Origin: Eucalyptus grandis
Lineage: Eukaryota; Streptophyta; Magnoliopsida; Myrtales; Myrtaceae
DNA length: 64,000 bases
Direction of reading: 5' to 3'
Assembly: GCF_016545825.1 (NCBI RefSeq)
Contig: NC_052612.1
Location: 40,469,738 to 40,533,737, forward strand
Below the pieces are notes generated by a model that saw nothing but the letters and a program-made list of their open reading frames with translations, did no database searches and was not told the origin of the DNA. Made by a program: the position numbers and the translations under genes. Below, piece after piece: positions 37,188-49,197 of the stretch. Positions within the stretch are counted from its first letter, which is position 1; each line of letters starts with the position of its first letter.

Positions 37188-37672
37188 TGCATATAAACTA
37201 GGACTCGAAAAACCTACCTAAATTGCCATGGGCCAATAAAAAAAAAGACTAAGTAAAAGTAAAGAAATCACTTTGCTTTTAAAGAAAATGGCAAGCACAA
37301 AGACATGCGCATGGGATGTGTGGCTCAATTTCTAACTGAGAAGGTTTGTTAAGATTAAAAAGGTGTCCACCTGTCGCAATCTCGCGTTAGCAAAATACCA
37401 TTTTAACCTCGACTAAAGAAATTCGGGGAAAAGAAAGGCAACCTCTACAACGCAGTCTCGCGTTCGAAGCCTTATCTTTCTTAACACCATCCTAGATATC
37501 CTATGGCAGCCTAGGTCTAGCGGCCGGGTTGTGTGTGCTATGTGTAGTGCTTAAACATTTAAAGCATGCATAGCAATTTATAATCACAAAACAATCCAAT
37601 GCATAAAAAAAAAAGAACAAAAACAAGTTAGTAAAGTGCTTAAACAAGGTAAAACAGCCTAAGTCCTCAATG
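37188..37672. other. 5' leader of element 1
   Basis: No gene. This lies between the primer-binding-like site and the first gag-type module and would be the untranslated leader on the minus strand. Confidence 0.55.
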
Positions 37673-37694
37673 GTCCCCAGCGGAGTTGCCAAGC
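37673..37694 (-). other. Primer-binding-like site of element 1
   Basis: Just inside the 5' LTR the minus strand reads TGGCAACTCCGCTGGGGA, close to the TGGCGACTCC(A/G)CTGGGGA sequence found after the 5' LTR of many plant Ty3-type elements. The matching tRNA was not checked. Confidence 0.6.
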
Positions 37695-39283
37695 TGTCAT
37701 AACCTCTCTCTTTTTCGTTGCTCGATCAAGGGCGGGCGCCTTGCGGAGGCTAATGATTTGGCTAAATTTATTAGGCCTGGACTCTCCCAAGTCTACCAAT
37801 TCACGACTTTAATAGTCTAAGTTTTTACTCTGTAAGTTAATTTTTAAAACGGAGTCGCCACTAATCAATCTGGGGTGAGTCGATTAGAAACCCAAGCGAA
37901 GTATCGGGAGAAATACTCGCTCCTGCACAACCAGAGAAATTAGGATTATGGATTTGATTACACTAGTTAATCACTAATACTCTTTCGGTACCTAATCTTG
38001 TTTAAACCCTAAGGCTTTTGGATTTTTGAGGGATTTTCTATGCATTTTGTGGAGGAAAAACATTTTTTGGGTCATTTTCCCATTTTTGGACATAGAAGGG
38101 ATTTTTTTATTTTTTTTTTGGCATTTTTTTAGAAAATAAGTCTTTTTGGCATTTTTTGGATTTTGGGAAAATATAAAATATTTTTTGGCTTTTTTGACTT
38201 TTTTGGAAAATATGGAGATTTTTTTATTTTTTTTATTTTCTGGAAAATAAATTATTTTTTATTTTACTTATTAAAATATTATTTTATATATATAAACCGA
38301 ACCAGGTCAAATCCAGGGTTGGGTCCGACTCGGTGGTTAATCCGAGATCCGGACATTTTTATTGTTTTTTTTTTTTTGGTGGAAAACAAGCCTGGCCCAA
38401 AAATAGGCCCACTTCTCTTAGGCCCGTGTGAATTTAGTCCACGCGTGACCCGGCCCGACTCGAAGGAAACCCTACCTAGGTCCGACAACCTGACCCGGCT
38501 TGACGAAACCCTAGAGCACACCGGGTCACGCGCTCGACCCGGGCTCAACCCGGTTTCGCGACCCTCTCTCCTTCCGTCTACCTACGGCGCTGATCGGAGG
38601 GTTTGGGGGGGCAATCGAGCTACAGCCCGGCATCCGACAACGGCAACGTAGCAACTGGCAGCCAGCCGCTTGACTTGATCGACGACGGGACCTATGGCAC
38701 GGCGACAGAATACGCGAGGTAGGCTCCAACCCGCCGAGGCGAGATTCGGTGGTAGATGGGGTTCGAGAGAGGGGATGCAACGGCGAAGGAGCGACAAGCG
38801 GCGGCTACTATTACCTGTTCGCAGCAACGGCTCGACGAGGCAACAAACGGTGGAGGTGACGGCGACAGGGCAGCAACGGCGGCCTCTCAGCTTTAGCAGA
38901 GATCTGGTGCTGCGACGTCGGGGACGGCTGCAGCTTGGCTTGGGGCAACTCGACACGGCGGATTTCCAGATCTGCACCCAGATCTCGACCCTCTCTCCTC
39001 TAATTCTTCTCTCGCTTAGCCCCTTCCGCTCAGATCTCTCTCCCTCCCTCAGATCTGGGCTTGCAAGCGCTCGGGCCTCCCCTGAAGTCTCTCGAGGGAA
39101 GCTTGCGACGCTCACCCGCTTTCAATCGCTCTCTCTCCGACCGCGAGCTCTCAGATCTCGGTCTGCTCGTCCTCGGCCCCCCCTTTGAAGTCTCTCAGTG
39201 GGAGGTTTCAGAGATCTGCAACCCTCGATCTTTCGCCGCTTCCGTGTGTTCTTCAATGGAGGTAGTGCTGGCCTATTTATAGG

Positions 39284-41857
39284 TAGAGGTGTTAAATGGG
39301 TCCACAAACCCATTTATAGACCCATCTTTACTTAAATGGGTCGTTAATGGGTCGGACTTATTTCTCAAGACACTTGTTAGTGGGTTTTAAAAATAGAAGG
39401 ACTAAATTACGTGGGTCTTAAATGGGTCTATTTTGTACCCATTTAAGACCCATTCCCCAACCCATGAACCAGTAGGCAGTCCAGTAACCCACGAATACGA
39501 TTCCTTTTTCGCTTTCGATTCGCCGCCAGTGCGCCACCTCCACCATCGCCCGTCACCGCTCGCTGCCGCCCATCGTCGCCTCGTCGCCTCGTCGCCGCTC
39601 GCCACCGCCCATCATCGCCTCATCGTCGCTCGCCATTGCCCCGCCGCCGCTCGCCACCACCCATCATCGCCTTGTCGCCACGATCAGTCTCGCGGATCAG
39701 CTGGACTAAAACCCTAAAAGCAGCACTCGTCTGCTCGTCGCGAACGGCTCGCGGAACCATCGTCGGAGGACAGAGCCGCTTGGTTCAGGTAATCCGTCTG
39801 AACACGCATTCGTGGATTTCATTTATAGTTTGTGATTGTCAATCCTGTTCCATGTTGAGCTGTCGTCGTTGAAGAGGGTGTGCGGGTATATAGATGTTCT
39901 TGATCGCGGTCTGCCTCGTGGGTTTATGACTAGGTAGCGTTTAACTGAAATGATATTTGGGTTTTGCGGGAATCTGGATTTGGAACAGAGCACGGTTTAA
40001 GAGCATTGCTGATTAGCTAACCTTTGTGCTTATGTTTTATGGTAGAAAGAGAAGATGGGTTTGTTGGGTAGGAGGACAAAATGATGCTGCCTACGTTTTG
40101 CCCAATTTTATTGAGATAATCTCGAGGTAGCCTTAGCGAGCAATGCTTAGAGATATTGAGCAGTCTTTCTCGCTTCTGACTTGGCTTCCATGAGTTTTGG
40201 TGTTGGACAACCATTTGTTATTTTAATGATCTGAACTTTTGTTCATTTTCTTGAGTGGTAAGTTTGTGCACCTATGTCTTTATTATGTTTTGTGCTCTCT
40301 AAAGAAGGTGAGGATGAATTTGATGACTGCTGCTTTTTTCATTGGTCAGATTCTTTGATAGATGCTAGAGACTTGGGTTTTTCATTAACATCCATGTTCC
40401 ATGTATGAATTCATTCTTTACCCTTTATGTTAAATTCATAATATGCAATCCTGAACCTGTTCTAATTTATGTTTTCTCCAACTAATTAGTTGACATGTCA
40501 AGAGATAACGAGGATCAAGAAGAATATTCAACTACAGAACAATTCGAGAGACGTAGAGTTGCATCCTTAGTTCGTGAGGATGAGGAAGATAACTCTACTT
40601 GCTCTAAGCGTTCAAGAAAATGCACTCTCTCTCTCTCGATATGTGACTAAGATTTCCTTGTTCTCTTTGCTTTTGCAGTTTGCTCCAACCATTGAAATGA
40701 TCGATGACCAACATCTGTAGTGTGGCTGTGACAGCGTGAACATGTGCTTCAGTCTTCTGCTCTACTTCATAATGAAGCATGGCGTTACATCGAGGGGGAA
40801 CTTGCAATGAATTGTCTCTCTAATCAAGTTTACGAATTTGTTATGCTCTCGAAACCTTACCAGTTCAAGATCAGTCCTATGCCCTGCAAATAGAAGCATG
40901 TGGTTAAACCCCTGGTTCTCTTTTTCTTTTTGTAAAAGAATGACTGGCTATAGGATAGGATTTGACAGATCGAGTCGGTAATGGTTGAGGAAAGCGCTGT
41001 GTGACATCTTAGAAGCTCCTGAAGAAATTTTCTGGTGGAAGTCATGTATATTTGCATTAGACAGTTTGCCCTAGATTTGATGCACCAGTTGAAACATATG
41101 CTCTGGCGTCATACTGCAAGGAGTCCGAGACTATGGGCCAAATCATGTGTTGAAGCTGCAGCAATTTAATGGTAGTACAGTTACAATATCGCCTTTGACG
41201 GCCCAAGAAGCGAAAGCACTGACATTTTGTTATGGATTTGATGAACAATCCGTATCAAGTTAATTCAGCAATGAACTTTTCTAACTCATGCTTTCATTCC
41301 TCGGAATGAATGTAAGCATAAGCAAATTGCATCATAGATTGTTATCTACACGGGAAATTGGAGGCGATAGCAAATCATTTGGGCTTAATTTCGCTATTGA
41401 CGTTGGTGATCAATGTTTCGTCAATTGTATTTGTGTCGAAGTTGATTGATTTTGAGACGTTTAATACCTCCAATTCATAAAATAGGTTGGCCAGCGAACC
41501 TTTGGATTGAGAAGAAAAAAAGGAAAAGAAAGAAAAAGAAAAAAATATATTTTTTTTTTGAAAAGTATAAAAAATTGAAAAATTATTGATTAGATTTGTA
41601 TTGCTTGGAAGTATTTTAGTAATATAATCTTTTAAAAAAAACATAAGAAGTAAGTTTTCCTGAATTTGGTTAAATATGAAAATATTTTATTAATATGAGT
41701 GTTAAATGGGTCGGGTCGGGTATGGGTCGGGTCGGGTATGGGTCGAAAAATTTGCATTAGCCATAAATGGGTCATAAATGGGTTAATGGGTCAATTTGGG
41801 TCGGACCATTAATGACCCGACCCAAATCCGACCCAACCCACCCATTTAACACCTATA
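39284..41857. mobile_element. Non-autonomous hAT element in the LTR of element 1
   Basis: Ends are TAGAGGTGTTAAATGGGT and, reverse-complemented, TATAGGTGTTAAATGGGT. Target duplications are TTTATAGG (39276-39283 and 41858-41865). Eight-bp duplications and T/C-A-G-x-G-G-T-G ends are the hAT signature. Sub-terminal ATGGGTC repeats are abundant on both sides. At 2574 bp it has no intact transposase. GC-rich sequence at 39520-39720 and an intron-rich-looking middle suggest a remnant of a transposase gene or a captured gene. Confidence 0.92.
40495..40650 (+). CDS. Possible N-terminal transposase exon inside the hAT element
   Basis: A 51-codon frame starts MSRDNEDQEEYSTTEQFERR and includes STCSKRSRKC. 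Acidic N-termini followed by a basic KRxRK patch just before the BED zinc finger are common in plant hAT transposases, but no zinc finger follows. This could be a leftover exon or chance. Confidence 0.25.
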   Translation: MSRDNEDQEEYSTTEQFERRRVASLVREDEEDNSTCSKRSRKCTLSLSICD

Positions 41858-41990
41858 TTTATAGGCGAGGAGTCTGGTCGATGGAGAGGTTTGGCCGCCG
41901 ACCTCCATGTGCCAACCGGCCTTGGTGCGGCCGAACCGGCGTCTCATCTCAGCATTAAAGGCACGCATTGAAGTTGCATGTGCATCGTCC

Positions 41991-42239
41991 TCTCATCTCA
42001 TCCTGGTTTGTTGCTACTCCCTGCTGCTCCACTTGAAGTTCCAACAAAGCCAACTATCATGAATAATAAAACAGGGCAGCATCAACACACTTCAAAAGAA
42101 AAACCTCCGATCAATTACCCTGTGACAAACACCTCCCAAGGAACCATGGTACACCAGATGAAAGTGCTTCCTTCCCCTGCACCAGACACGACCACAGAGG
42201 TAAATGTCAACCATATTGAAGCATCTTCATCCAAAAAAA
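41991..42239 (+). other. Unassigned filler between truncated LTR and duplicated spacer
   Basis: An open frame crosses the segment (reading PLEVPTKPTIMNNKTGQHQH and ending ASSSKKKL at 42247). It is bounded by element 1 LTR on the left and the A-type upstream spacer on the right. It has no match elsewhere in the window. It may be a fragment of a gene inserted during repair of the deletion that removed the 5' end of WAKL-B. Confidence 0.35.
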
Positions 42240-43005
42240 AATTATAAAACTTTTGCCTCATGCATTTTAAGTCTTTAATTGACTTAATCTATAATTTTAT
42301 GAATCAAAGTCATCTCAATCAACCATTAATTATGTGGATTTTATCCTAAGATCCAAATAATAAACGATTCAACTAAACTTGCTTTACATGATCTATAAAC
42401 CACATAATAATCTTTGGTATTGGCCTACTTAACTCTACTTGGGACTTCCACGTCACCCTTAATAAATCGCCCCCTTAATTTTATCATAGTCCTTGCCACA
42501 CCCGATCTCACCAAATAAGAATATGCAGAAGATAATTTAATTAATTTTTTTGTGTATTACAAGATAGCTATCTAAGGTAACGAGATATTAGATTATGAAT
42601 CACAATCAATTACGATGAGTAACAAATATGCATAATCAGTGGAGATAGTGAACAAAACTAAGAGATATGGAAATTGAAAGAAATATGGAAGATTTCCTAA
42701 TTATCTCTACCACCGCCAGACCTTAATCTGCATGTCTCTCTCTCTCTCCATGTTTCTTTTCTTCTTCTTTTTTACCTATTCTCTCTCCTCCCTTATGCCG
42801 TCTTGATCCCGCTGTAGCTTTTCCACCATATTCTTGCTAAATATGGTGGCAGATTTACATCATATTATTCCATCAAACATACGTCAGGCATGATCATAGC
42901 CTATTTTACATGTAATTTGAGATGGGGCTTACGCCAACACGCGGATTTAGAGATTATAATGTGGATGAAATCATGGAAATGTCCCAATAACTTCATTTAC
43001 CCCTT
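42240..43005. repeat. Duplicated A-type upstream spacer (copy of 5938-6690)
   Basis: No gene. It is collinear with 5938-6690. In this copy it represents the former upstream flank of WAKL-B, the interposed 27 kb being element 1 and its nested insertions. At about 43005 it passes directly into 3' flank of WAKL-C. Confidence 0.82.
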
Positions 43006-43279
43006 AATAATTGCGCCGAGAATGCCAAAACTCTGGTATTATTGAAAACCCCGGTGAAAAGCTACAGCAGACTCGCTAGAACTCAAGAAGAGACAATATA
43101 GTCTTCAATGACACTAGACATACAAAGATTATATCAAAAGGAAGCGTGAATTTAGTGTATTGTTTCTGGGGACTTATTAGTATAATCAACATTATTCTGC
43201 AACTCGAGTATAAAGGTAAATAAAGGGATCGCAACATCTCATATCACAAAAAATTGGACAGAGACAACCTGATGCATCT

Positions 43280-45320
43280 TCATCTTGGCATTAAGAGTAA
43301 CTGATCCTCCTCCATTGAAGTCGGCCCCACTTCTGCTTCCGGTCACAGCAACACGGGAATCACACCCAAAGTAGGATAGATCCAGTTCTAAAGCGATTGA
43401 TATCTTCATCATTTTGCTGGACGACTGTGGGATTTCGTACTGATCGCACTTGCTTAATTCCATAACCACTTCCTTCATTGTAGACCTGTATCTTCCACTA
43501 AGGCTTAAGCATCTTTTAGCTAAGTCAAACACCACAATAATTTCTTCTTTCTCGCCATGGTCTAACACCTCCTTATTAAGAACATTGAACAATTATTTCT
43601 CCTCTGTCAAAATGATGAAGTACGAGGCCAGATTTTTGCCCTCTTCTGCCCTCAATTGAGTAATTGGCTTTTCCCCAGTTAGTAGCTCGACAAGGACAAC
43701 TCCAAAGCCATAGACATTGCCCTTGTCTGTAAATTGACTTGTTTGGTAATACTCCAAGTCCAAGTATCCAAAGGTTCCTCACACCATTGTGGTCAAGTTA
43801 GTTTGATTGATGGTAATTGACCCAAAAGCTCCAAAATCTACCACTTTTGCTTGATATTTTTATCCAAAAGTATATTTGATGACTTAATATCATGATGATA
43901 AATTGGTATGGCCGCAGCAGAGTGCAAATACGAAAGAGCCCCAACAACTTTTTGGCAATTATTAACCACATCTCCCACAAGACAGGAAATTCTCTGTCTG
44001 GATCATGAAGATATTGGTAGAGAGTTCCATTGAGGACAAATTCATGTACCAAAAGAGGGACTTCATTCTCGAGACAGAATCCTAACAACTTGACCAAATT
44101 TCTGTGATTGATCTCAAATAGAATAACGATCTCGTCAATAAACTATCCAACTTGTCTAACATCGGCAACCTTGGATTTCTTGACCGGAGAGATTGTTCCG
44201 TCTATCAATATTCCCTTGTAGACAATTCCTTGACCACCCTGATCTAGTATCCATCCCTCATTAAAATGGTATGCAGCCATATCTAAATCTGTTGAGGCGA
44301 AATCTTGCCTTTCTCCATGTGATTGTATTCAACAGAAGATAGAAATTATTGCAACGAAGTCCTCCATTACGTTTGAAGAATTTTTTCTTGAGCTTTGCCT
44401 CCCGCCTTCTCTTGATAAATTTGTACAATCACCAACAAAGCAAAAGCAACACTACGGCTCCGACGGCCGTGAACGTACCTGGGTAAAGAAACAAAAAATG
44501 TCCACCGCAATTGCTATAGGATTCTAACAGATAATATTCTGGGAGTTTTTGTTCACTCTTGGATTTACGTTTCCAATTTCACCATCATCGTCAACAAATT
44601 AGTTCCCACCAATTTCAAAAGTGTCTCTTTGTTTTGAAAGAGAGAGAGAGAAAAAAAAGCAGGATTCACTCGACAAAATAATTCGAGAGATCATCAAATA
44701 TTATGCATCGTTTGTGGGTAAGAAACGAAGATACAATATAAGTGCTAAGTGCATAGACTAGGAAAATACAATTAAGTTAAAAAAGGCTCAGTTGAATACA
44801 TATTTTATGAAAGTAAAATTAAATAGAGCAGAAATGGTTACATGTTTCGCCTTCATGTAGATGAAATTGGTGTATACATAGAAAAAAAAAGGCAGTGGTG
44901 ATGATCTTATTGTCTACGCAGTCATATATGACCCCAGTCGATTCACACGCTTCCCTCAGCAGTTCAGGTTTGGATTTTCTTTGCCCTCATTGATATCTGG
45001 TCCACATTAAATGATGCAGGGGATCAAATAAATAACCATAAAAAAAACAAGCAGTTCTAATATGCATGATATCAGGCTGAACATTAGTCTAATTCTCTCT
45101 TGAATCCTCCTGTATTATTAATTCGTGAGAATCCATCTGAACAATTTAGTTATTCCAGCTATTGTTGCTGGCTTTTCATAGGTTTCGAGCTCGCATATCG
45201 TCCTACTGGGCTTTGGATAAAGAATAAGGCTAAAAATACAGAACAAAAGTGGACGTTCTAATCTCACCTTGGCATCCCTGGGGAAGATAGTATTTCCCTC
45301 CATCGCCATCATTAAGACGA
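43280..45320 (-). pseudogene. WAKL-C: broken wall-associated-kinase-like gene (A-type)
   Basis: This is an A-type copy with many frame breaks. The kinase exon (about 43280-44478) retains VLDHGEKEEI, RCLSLSGRYRSTMKEV, LLGFCLENEVPLLVHEF and [17 protein letters not shown] in different frames. The kinase-exon splice acceptor is at 44478/44479. The EGF exon (about 44905-45000) has lost its downstream donor GT and has extra bases in the SYDC region. Of exon 1 only the last about 50 coding bases (45268 to about 45320, RDAK-type residues before the donor) remain; the GUB_WAK region and signal peptide are missing. It has been inactive longer than WAKL-A, judging from the number of lesions. Confidence 0.88.
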
Positions 45321-45329
45321 AATACAGAT

Positions 45330-45844
45330 TCCATGAGTGCCTAAGAATGCCAAAACTGGGGTTGTTGTATTTATATAAAAATAATGTTTATCATCATTTA
45401 ATGTGATTTGACATATGGATGAATCACAAAACATTTACGACAAAATAATACTAGGTCTTCATCAAGTCATTGAATTTCATATTATACCGACTCATTATCA
45501 TACAAAAGAATTTCCATTAATTTTCTGATTTCAAATTTTTTGTGGATCTAGCATCGATGTCTTAGAATTTTTTAAAACATAAAATAAAAGAGGAAGAAGA
45601 AATTACCCCCGAAATCTTGCTTTAGTGCATTTAAGATATGGTCTTCTAACATTATTTCGGGTTTACACGTTTTATTCAACTAGATATTCTTGATAAAATA
45701 GTTAGCAAAAATAAGTTATTGAATAGATATATTGATTTTCTCGTCTGTAATTTATGATTTAAATAGGAAGTTTCATAAATCATAAAATGAGATTGACACG
45801 TATAGGATCATACTATAATAACTCTATTGTGTAGGATCATGGGC
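45330..45844. repeat. Diverged spacer, third copy of the 10400-11250 segment
   Basis: No gene. Phrases such as GAATGCCAAAACT, ACTCTTGCTTTAG-like and GACTTCCAAC-like sequences occur in the same order as in 10400-11100. It is more diverged and shortened than the 59480-60200 copy. Confidence 0.65.
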
Positions 45845-46294
45845 ATGACGGAGTAAGATCACATATCTTTATCGTTCTAAATCACGTAGCAGCAAGCTTG
45901 AATTGATCGAGCCCTTACATGATCAATCGATTGATTTTGCTCGGGAGCGGAAGGATTGACATGTTGCACTCGTATTCGCTTTAACTCCATCGCTACTCCT
46001 TCATTGTAGGTCGATTCCTTCCACTCGAGTTCAGGCATCTCTTTGCCAAATCCGCAACTCCCATAATCTCTTCCTCTTGAGCTTGGTTTACCACTCCAGC
46101 ATCGACGATGTCAAGTAGGTGGTTTTCGTCCATTGACGTAATCAAATGCGCAGCTAAGCTTCAACCATCTTCCGCCCTCGTTGCTGAGATTGGCTTTTGC
46201 CCCCATCAATAGCTCAACTAGGACTACTTCAAAGCTATACACATCACTCTTGTCTGTGAATTGGCTCGTTTGAAAATACTCAAGGTCAAAGTAC
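45845..46294 (-). pseudogene. WAKL-D: fragment of an F-type kinase exon
   Basis: The sequence matches the C-terminal part of the WAKL-F kinase exon: the tail around IRARHDLI-like residues, the subdomain [13 protein letters not shown] region with indels, and back to the activation-segment region ([17 protein letters not shown] equivalent at 46190-46270). It stops at 46294, where LINE sequence begins abruptly. Several frame breaks are present. No catalytic loop or extracellular part remains. Confidence 0.82.
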
Positions 46295-47455
46295 CCTCAT
46301 CGTAACATTTGCCATCAAGCTATCATTGATGTCGTCATTAATTGGGTTCAAGCACTGCTCTAAGATGGGTTGGAAGTTTCGAGGCCCTACCAAAAATTAA
46401 AGGTTTCGGTAGAAGTCCCCTATGTGCTTTTCAAAGTGTTTGGTTCTCTAGACCAAGTTTCTTCATCAATTTGCTGCATAATTATCATGTTTTGATGCCT
46501 CCTTTAAACCAGTGTTGCGTGAAAGTATCTTATACTTTTGTCCCCCCACAGTAACCATTCAATTCGAGATCTCATCCCCCAATACATCCCCTCTTGCCTC
46601 CACAGTTTTTCCATTTGTTCCACTATTTTCTGAATTTTTGCTTTGCTAGTGTTTGCCCCCGAGCTGTTATTTATCACCGTTAATTTCCTTTTTAGCCCTT
46701 TAATTTGGTGTGATACATTGGAAAACTTTCCCCGACTCCATAATGCGAGTTCATTTGACACTCCTTGGACTTTTTTTGAAAAACTCATTGGTTGGAGTTG
46801 TTCCTCTTGCCATGTCCTTTTGATAATCTCCCCACATTCCTGTTCTTCAAGCCAGTAAGCCTCAAACTTAAATTCTTTCTTCCTCTTGTTCTGAAAAGGA
46901 TGCAAATAGAGTATGAGTGGGCTGTGATCTGAGCCCACGGCATATAGTGTCACAACCTCTGTGTTTGGAAATGTTGCCCTCCATTCCATTGTACATATCA
47001 CTCTATCTAAGTTCTTCTTTATTAGAGCATTCTCTTCCCTGTTGTTTGTCCACGTGAAGGCACATCATTTACTCTCCATATCCATGAAAGAACAGTCATT
47101 CTTGAATTCATGAAAAGCCATTATTTTATAGTGGTCAGCCTCTCTTTTGCCTACCTTCTCTTAGTTGTACAATATCTCATTAAAATCATCCATACATATC
47201 CACGGGAGTTTATTAGTTACCTGGATGCCACGTATTTGTTGCCAAAGCGCTTCCACTGTTGACGGTGTTGATAACTTCTAAATTTTGGCTTACTCTATGT
47301 CATTCCCACAGCTGTAGTGATTGTTTCCTTGATAAAATGTTTGTTTCGGATTGCTCAAGGATGTTTTTGAGGGGTCTACTGAGTAACTGGCTCGTCGTCT
47401 GGTCGTTAATGGAAAGGAGCTCTTGTCCATAGTTATGAGGAATACTATACACTCT
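46295..47455 (-). mobile_element. Degenerate LINE (L1-type) ORF2, copy 2
   Basis: Collinear with 7541-8459 and 9348-9590 of LINE copy 1, but without the inserted element: 47213-47215 is a single TTA. A 165-codon open segment (46504-47001, minus) carries the endonuclease end GSDHSPLILYLHPF and the linker ending EWLLWGDKSIRYFHATLV, the plant LINE (S)RxxWLxxGDxNTxFFH motif. The reverse-transcriptase part present in copy 1 is missing. Confidence 0.85.
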
Positions 47456-48515
47456 CATAATCTACAATTGTGTGTGTGTTTTTTTTTTTTTTGTCTTGAC
47501 AAGTCTTGGCCATGTACACGTTGCGAACATGTGAGGTCTGTTTGTCGTGCCTCAGGGAGTGAAACCTCCGTGTCAAGAGTCTGTCGTACGTAAGTTCGTG
47601 TTTTCTATACAAAGTCTTATAAAATTGCAAATGCTATCATTTTATACTGACTCTCGCTGTGGACGGATCTGTTTCATCACAAAAAGACATAAGAATATCG
47701 TGAATCTCAGAGAATATGTTATAAGCTAATCACTTATGAATTTCACGTTGCAATATGATGAATGACTTAATTTACGGCGGCATAAGGAGGGGATAGAAGT
47801 TCACCGGTCTCTCCACACTTCTTGGTTAAATATGATGTCTATCTTATGCTTAGTTAAACATTTCTCGGGATTCACATGAGATCAAAAGGAACAAAAAGCT
47901 CTAAGCATCAGATCTCTAAGATATATAGTCGCCTAACACAAATTAAAGCTTGAACCAACATGTCTCTTCTAACCCAAAAAAAGAAAAAAAGACATGATGT
48001 CTCCGGTCAACATATGCTTTTTATAGATAGTCACTGGGATTTAAACCCAATTGTGCAGTGTTTCATCCCAAACCTCTCAAACGTTCCTTTGTATGATCTG
48101 CAGGGTTCGACATCCTTCCAGGCTAACGCTATACTATGCCGAAGTTCTCGGGGGTGTTGCACAGCACATCAGCTCCGACCGTGCAAAATACGATGATGGC
48201 TTCTTCTATAAAATATGAACTATTTGTAAACACAAGTACGTGGAAAGACAAAGATATTTTAAGATTTAAAATTTCATTGGTAAGATTGTTTATATAAATT
48301 GGAAGAGATCCAAGTAATCGAAATACAATGGCGATAAGCATGCCTATTAATTTACATATTTATCCATTGATAATACAATGGAATCGATAATCTTGAAGAC
48401 ATATACACACTAACTAAATTTTGATTCCTCTTTTGTTGGAGCATCCTCACCGCCACTCGCATTAATGCTCAAATTTGGGGGACATTGTTGAAAATCATCA
48501 AGTATAAATTGCAAA
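47456..48515. other. Duplicated spacer (to 47975), then unassigned AT-rich sequence
   Basis: 47490-47975 copies 9645-10125. From 47976 to 48515 I see no gene and no copy elsewhere in the window. Confidence 0.6.
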
Positions 48516-49188
48516 GGGAAAAATTATCCAAAAAATCCAAAACTTATTATAAGACGGCTAATTTAATCATAAACCTTTCAATTATATCAATTTAGTCCTA
48601 AACCCGTTGTATTGCAACCAATTCAATCCTAAATTTTCAATCATGCCAATTTAATTTTGTGCCATTTGACAATATGTTGATTTAGTCCTAAATCCTTTTA
48701 AGATTTGTCAATGTAATCATCCAGCTAATTTTGGCTGGAAATCGTTAATGTGGCAGTCCAATCAACTCCAACCATCCTACGTGGCATGGCCAACACTAAT
48801 GTAAATAACTTTTATAATTTTTTAAAGTTTTCCCAATTTTTCCTTTTTTTATTCCTTTTCCTTTTTTTTTTCTTCCCTATTTCCTTCAACAGTGGCTGAC
48901 CTCGAGCGAGGGCATTGTGGGCCTCGTCGATGGCCAGCAACCAAAAAAGGGAAATAGGGGGAAAAAGGAAAAAAAAAAGAGAATAAAATTGAGAAAGATT
49001 TTTTAAAAATTATAAAAATCATATATAAAATGTTATAGACTTCACATGAGCGATTTCTAGCCAAAATTACCTGGAAAGACTACATTAGCAAATTGTTAAA
49101 ATGTTTAAAACTAAATTAGCACAATTGAAAGTTTTAGATCTAAATTGCCTACCTTACAATAAATTTGGGACTTTTTAACAATTGTCCC
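48516..49188. mobile_element. Fold-back Mutator-like element (673 bp)
   Basis: The left end GGGAAAAATTATCC and the right end ...ATTGTCCC are inverted. Flanks AATTGCAAA (48507-48515) and CATTGCAAA (49189-49197) agree at eight of nine positions. The arms carry the TTTAGTCCTAAA / CAATTTAGTCC style seen in the other members. The short GC-richer core (48890-48945) reads GACCTCGAGCGAGGGC and GGGCCTCGTCGATGGCC. Confidence 0.75.
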
Positions 49189-49197
49189 CATTGCAAA

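Larger units (their letters stand above)
37695..41990 (-). mobile_element. 5' LTR of element 1, split by a hAT element and truncated
   Basis: 37695-39283 matches 14540-16108 of the partner LTR, and 41866 to about 41990 matches the next stretch (GGTTTGGCCGCCGA, then GCATTAAAGGC). The final about 300 bp (start of U3) is absent. After about 41990 the sequence is unrelated to the LTR, so the outer end and its target duplication are lost. Confidence 0.85.
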
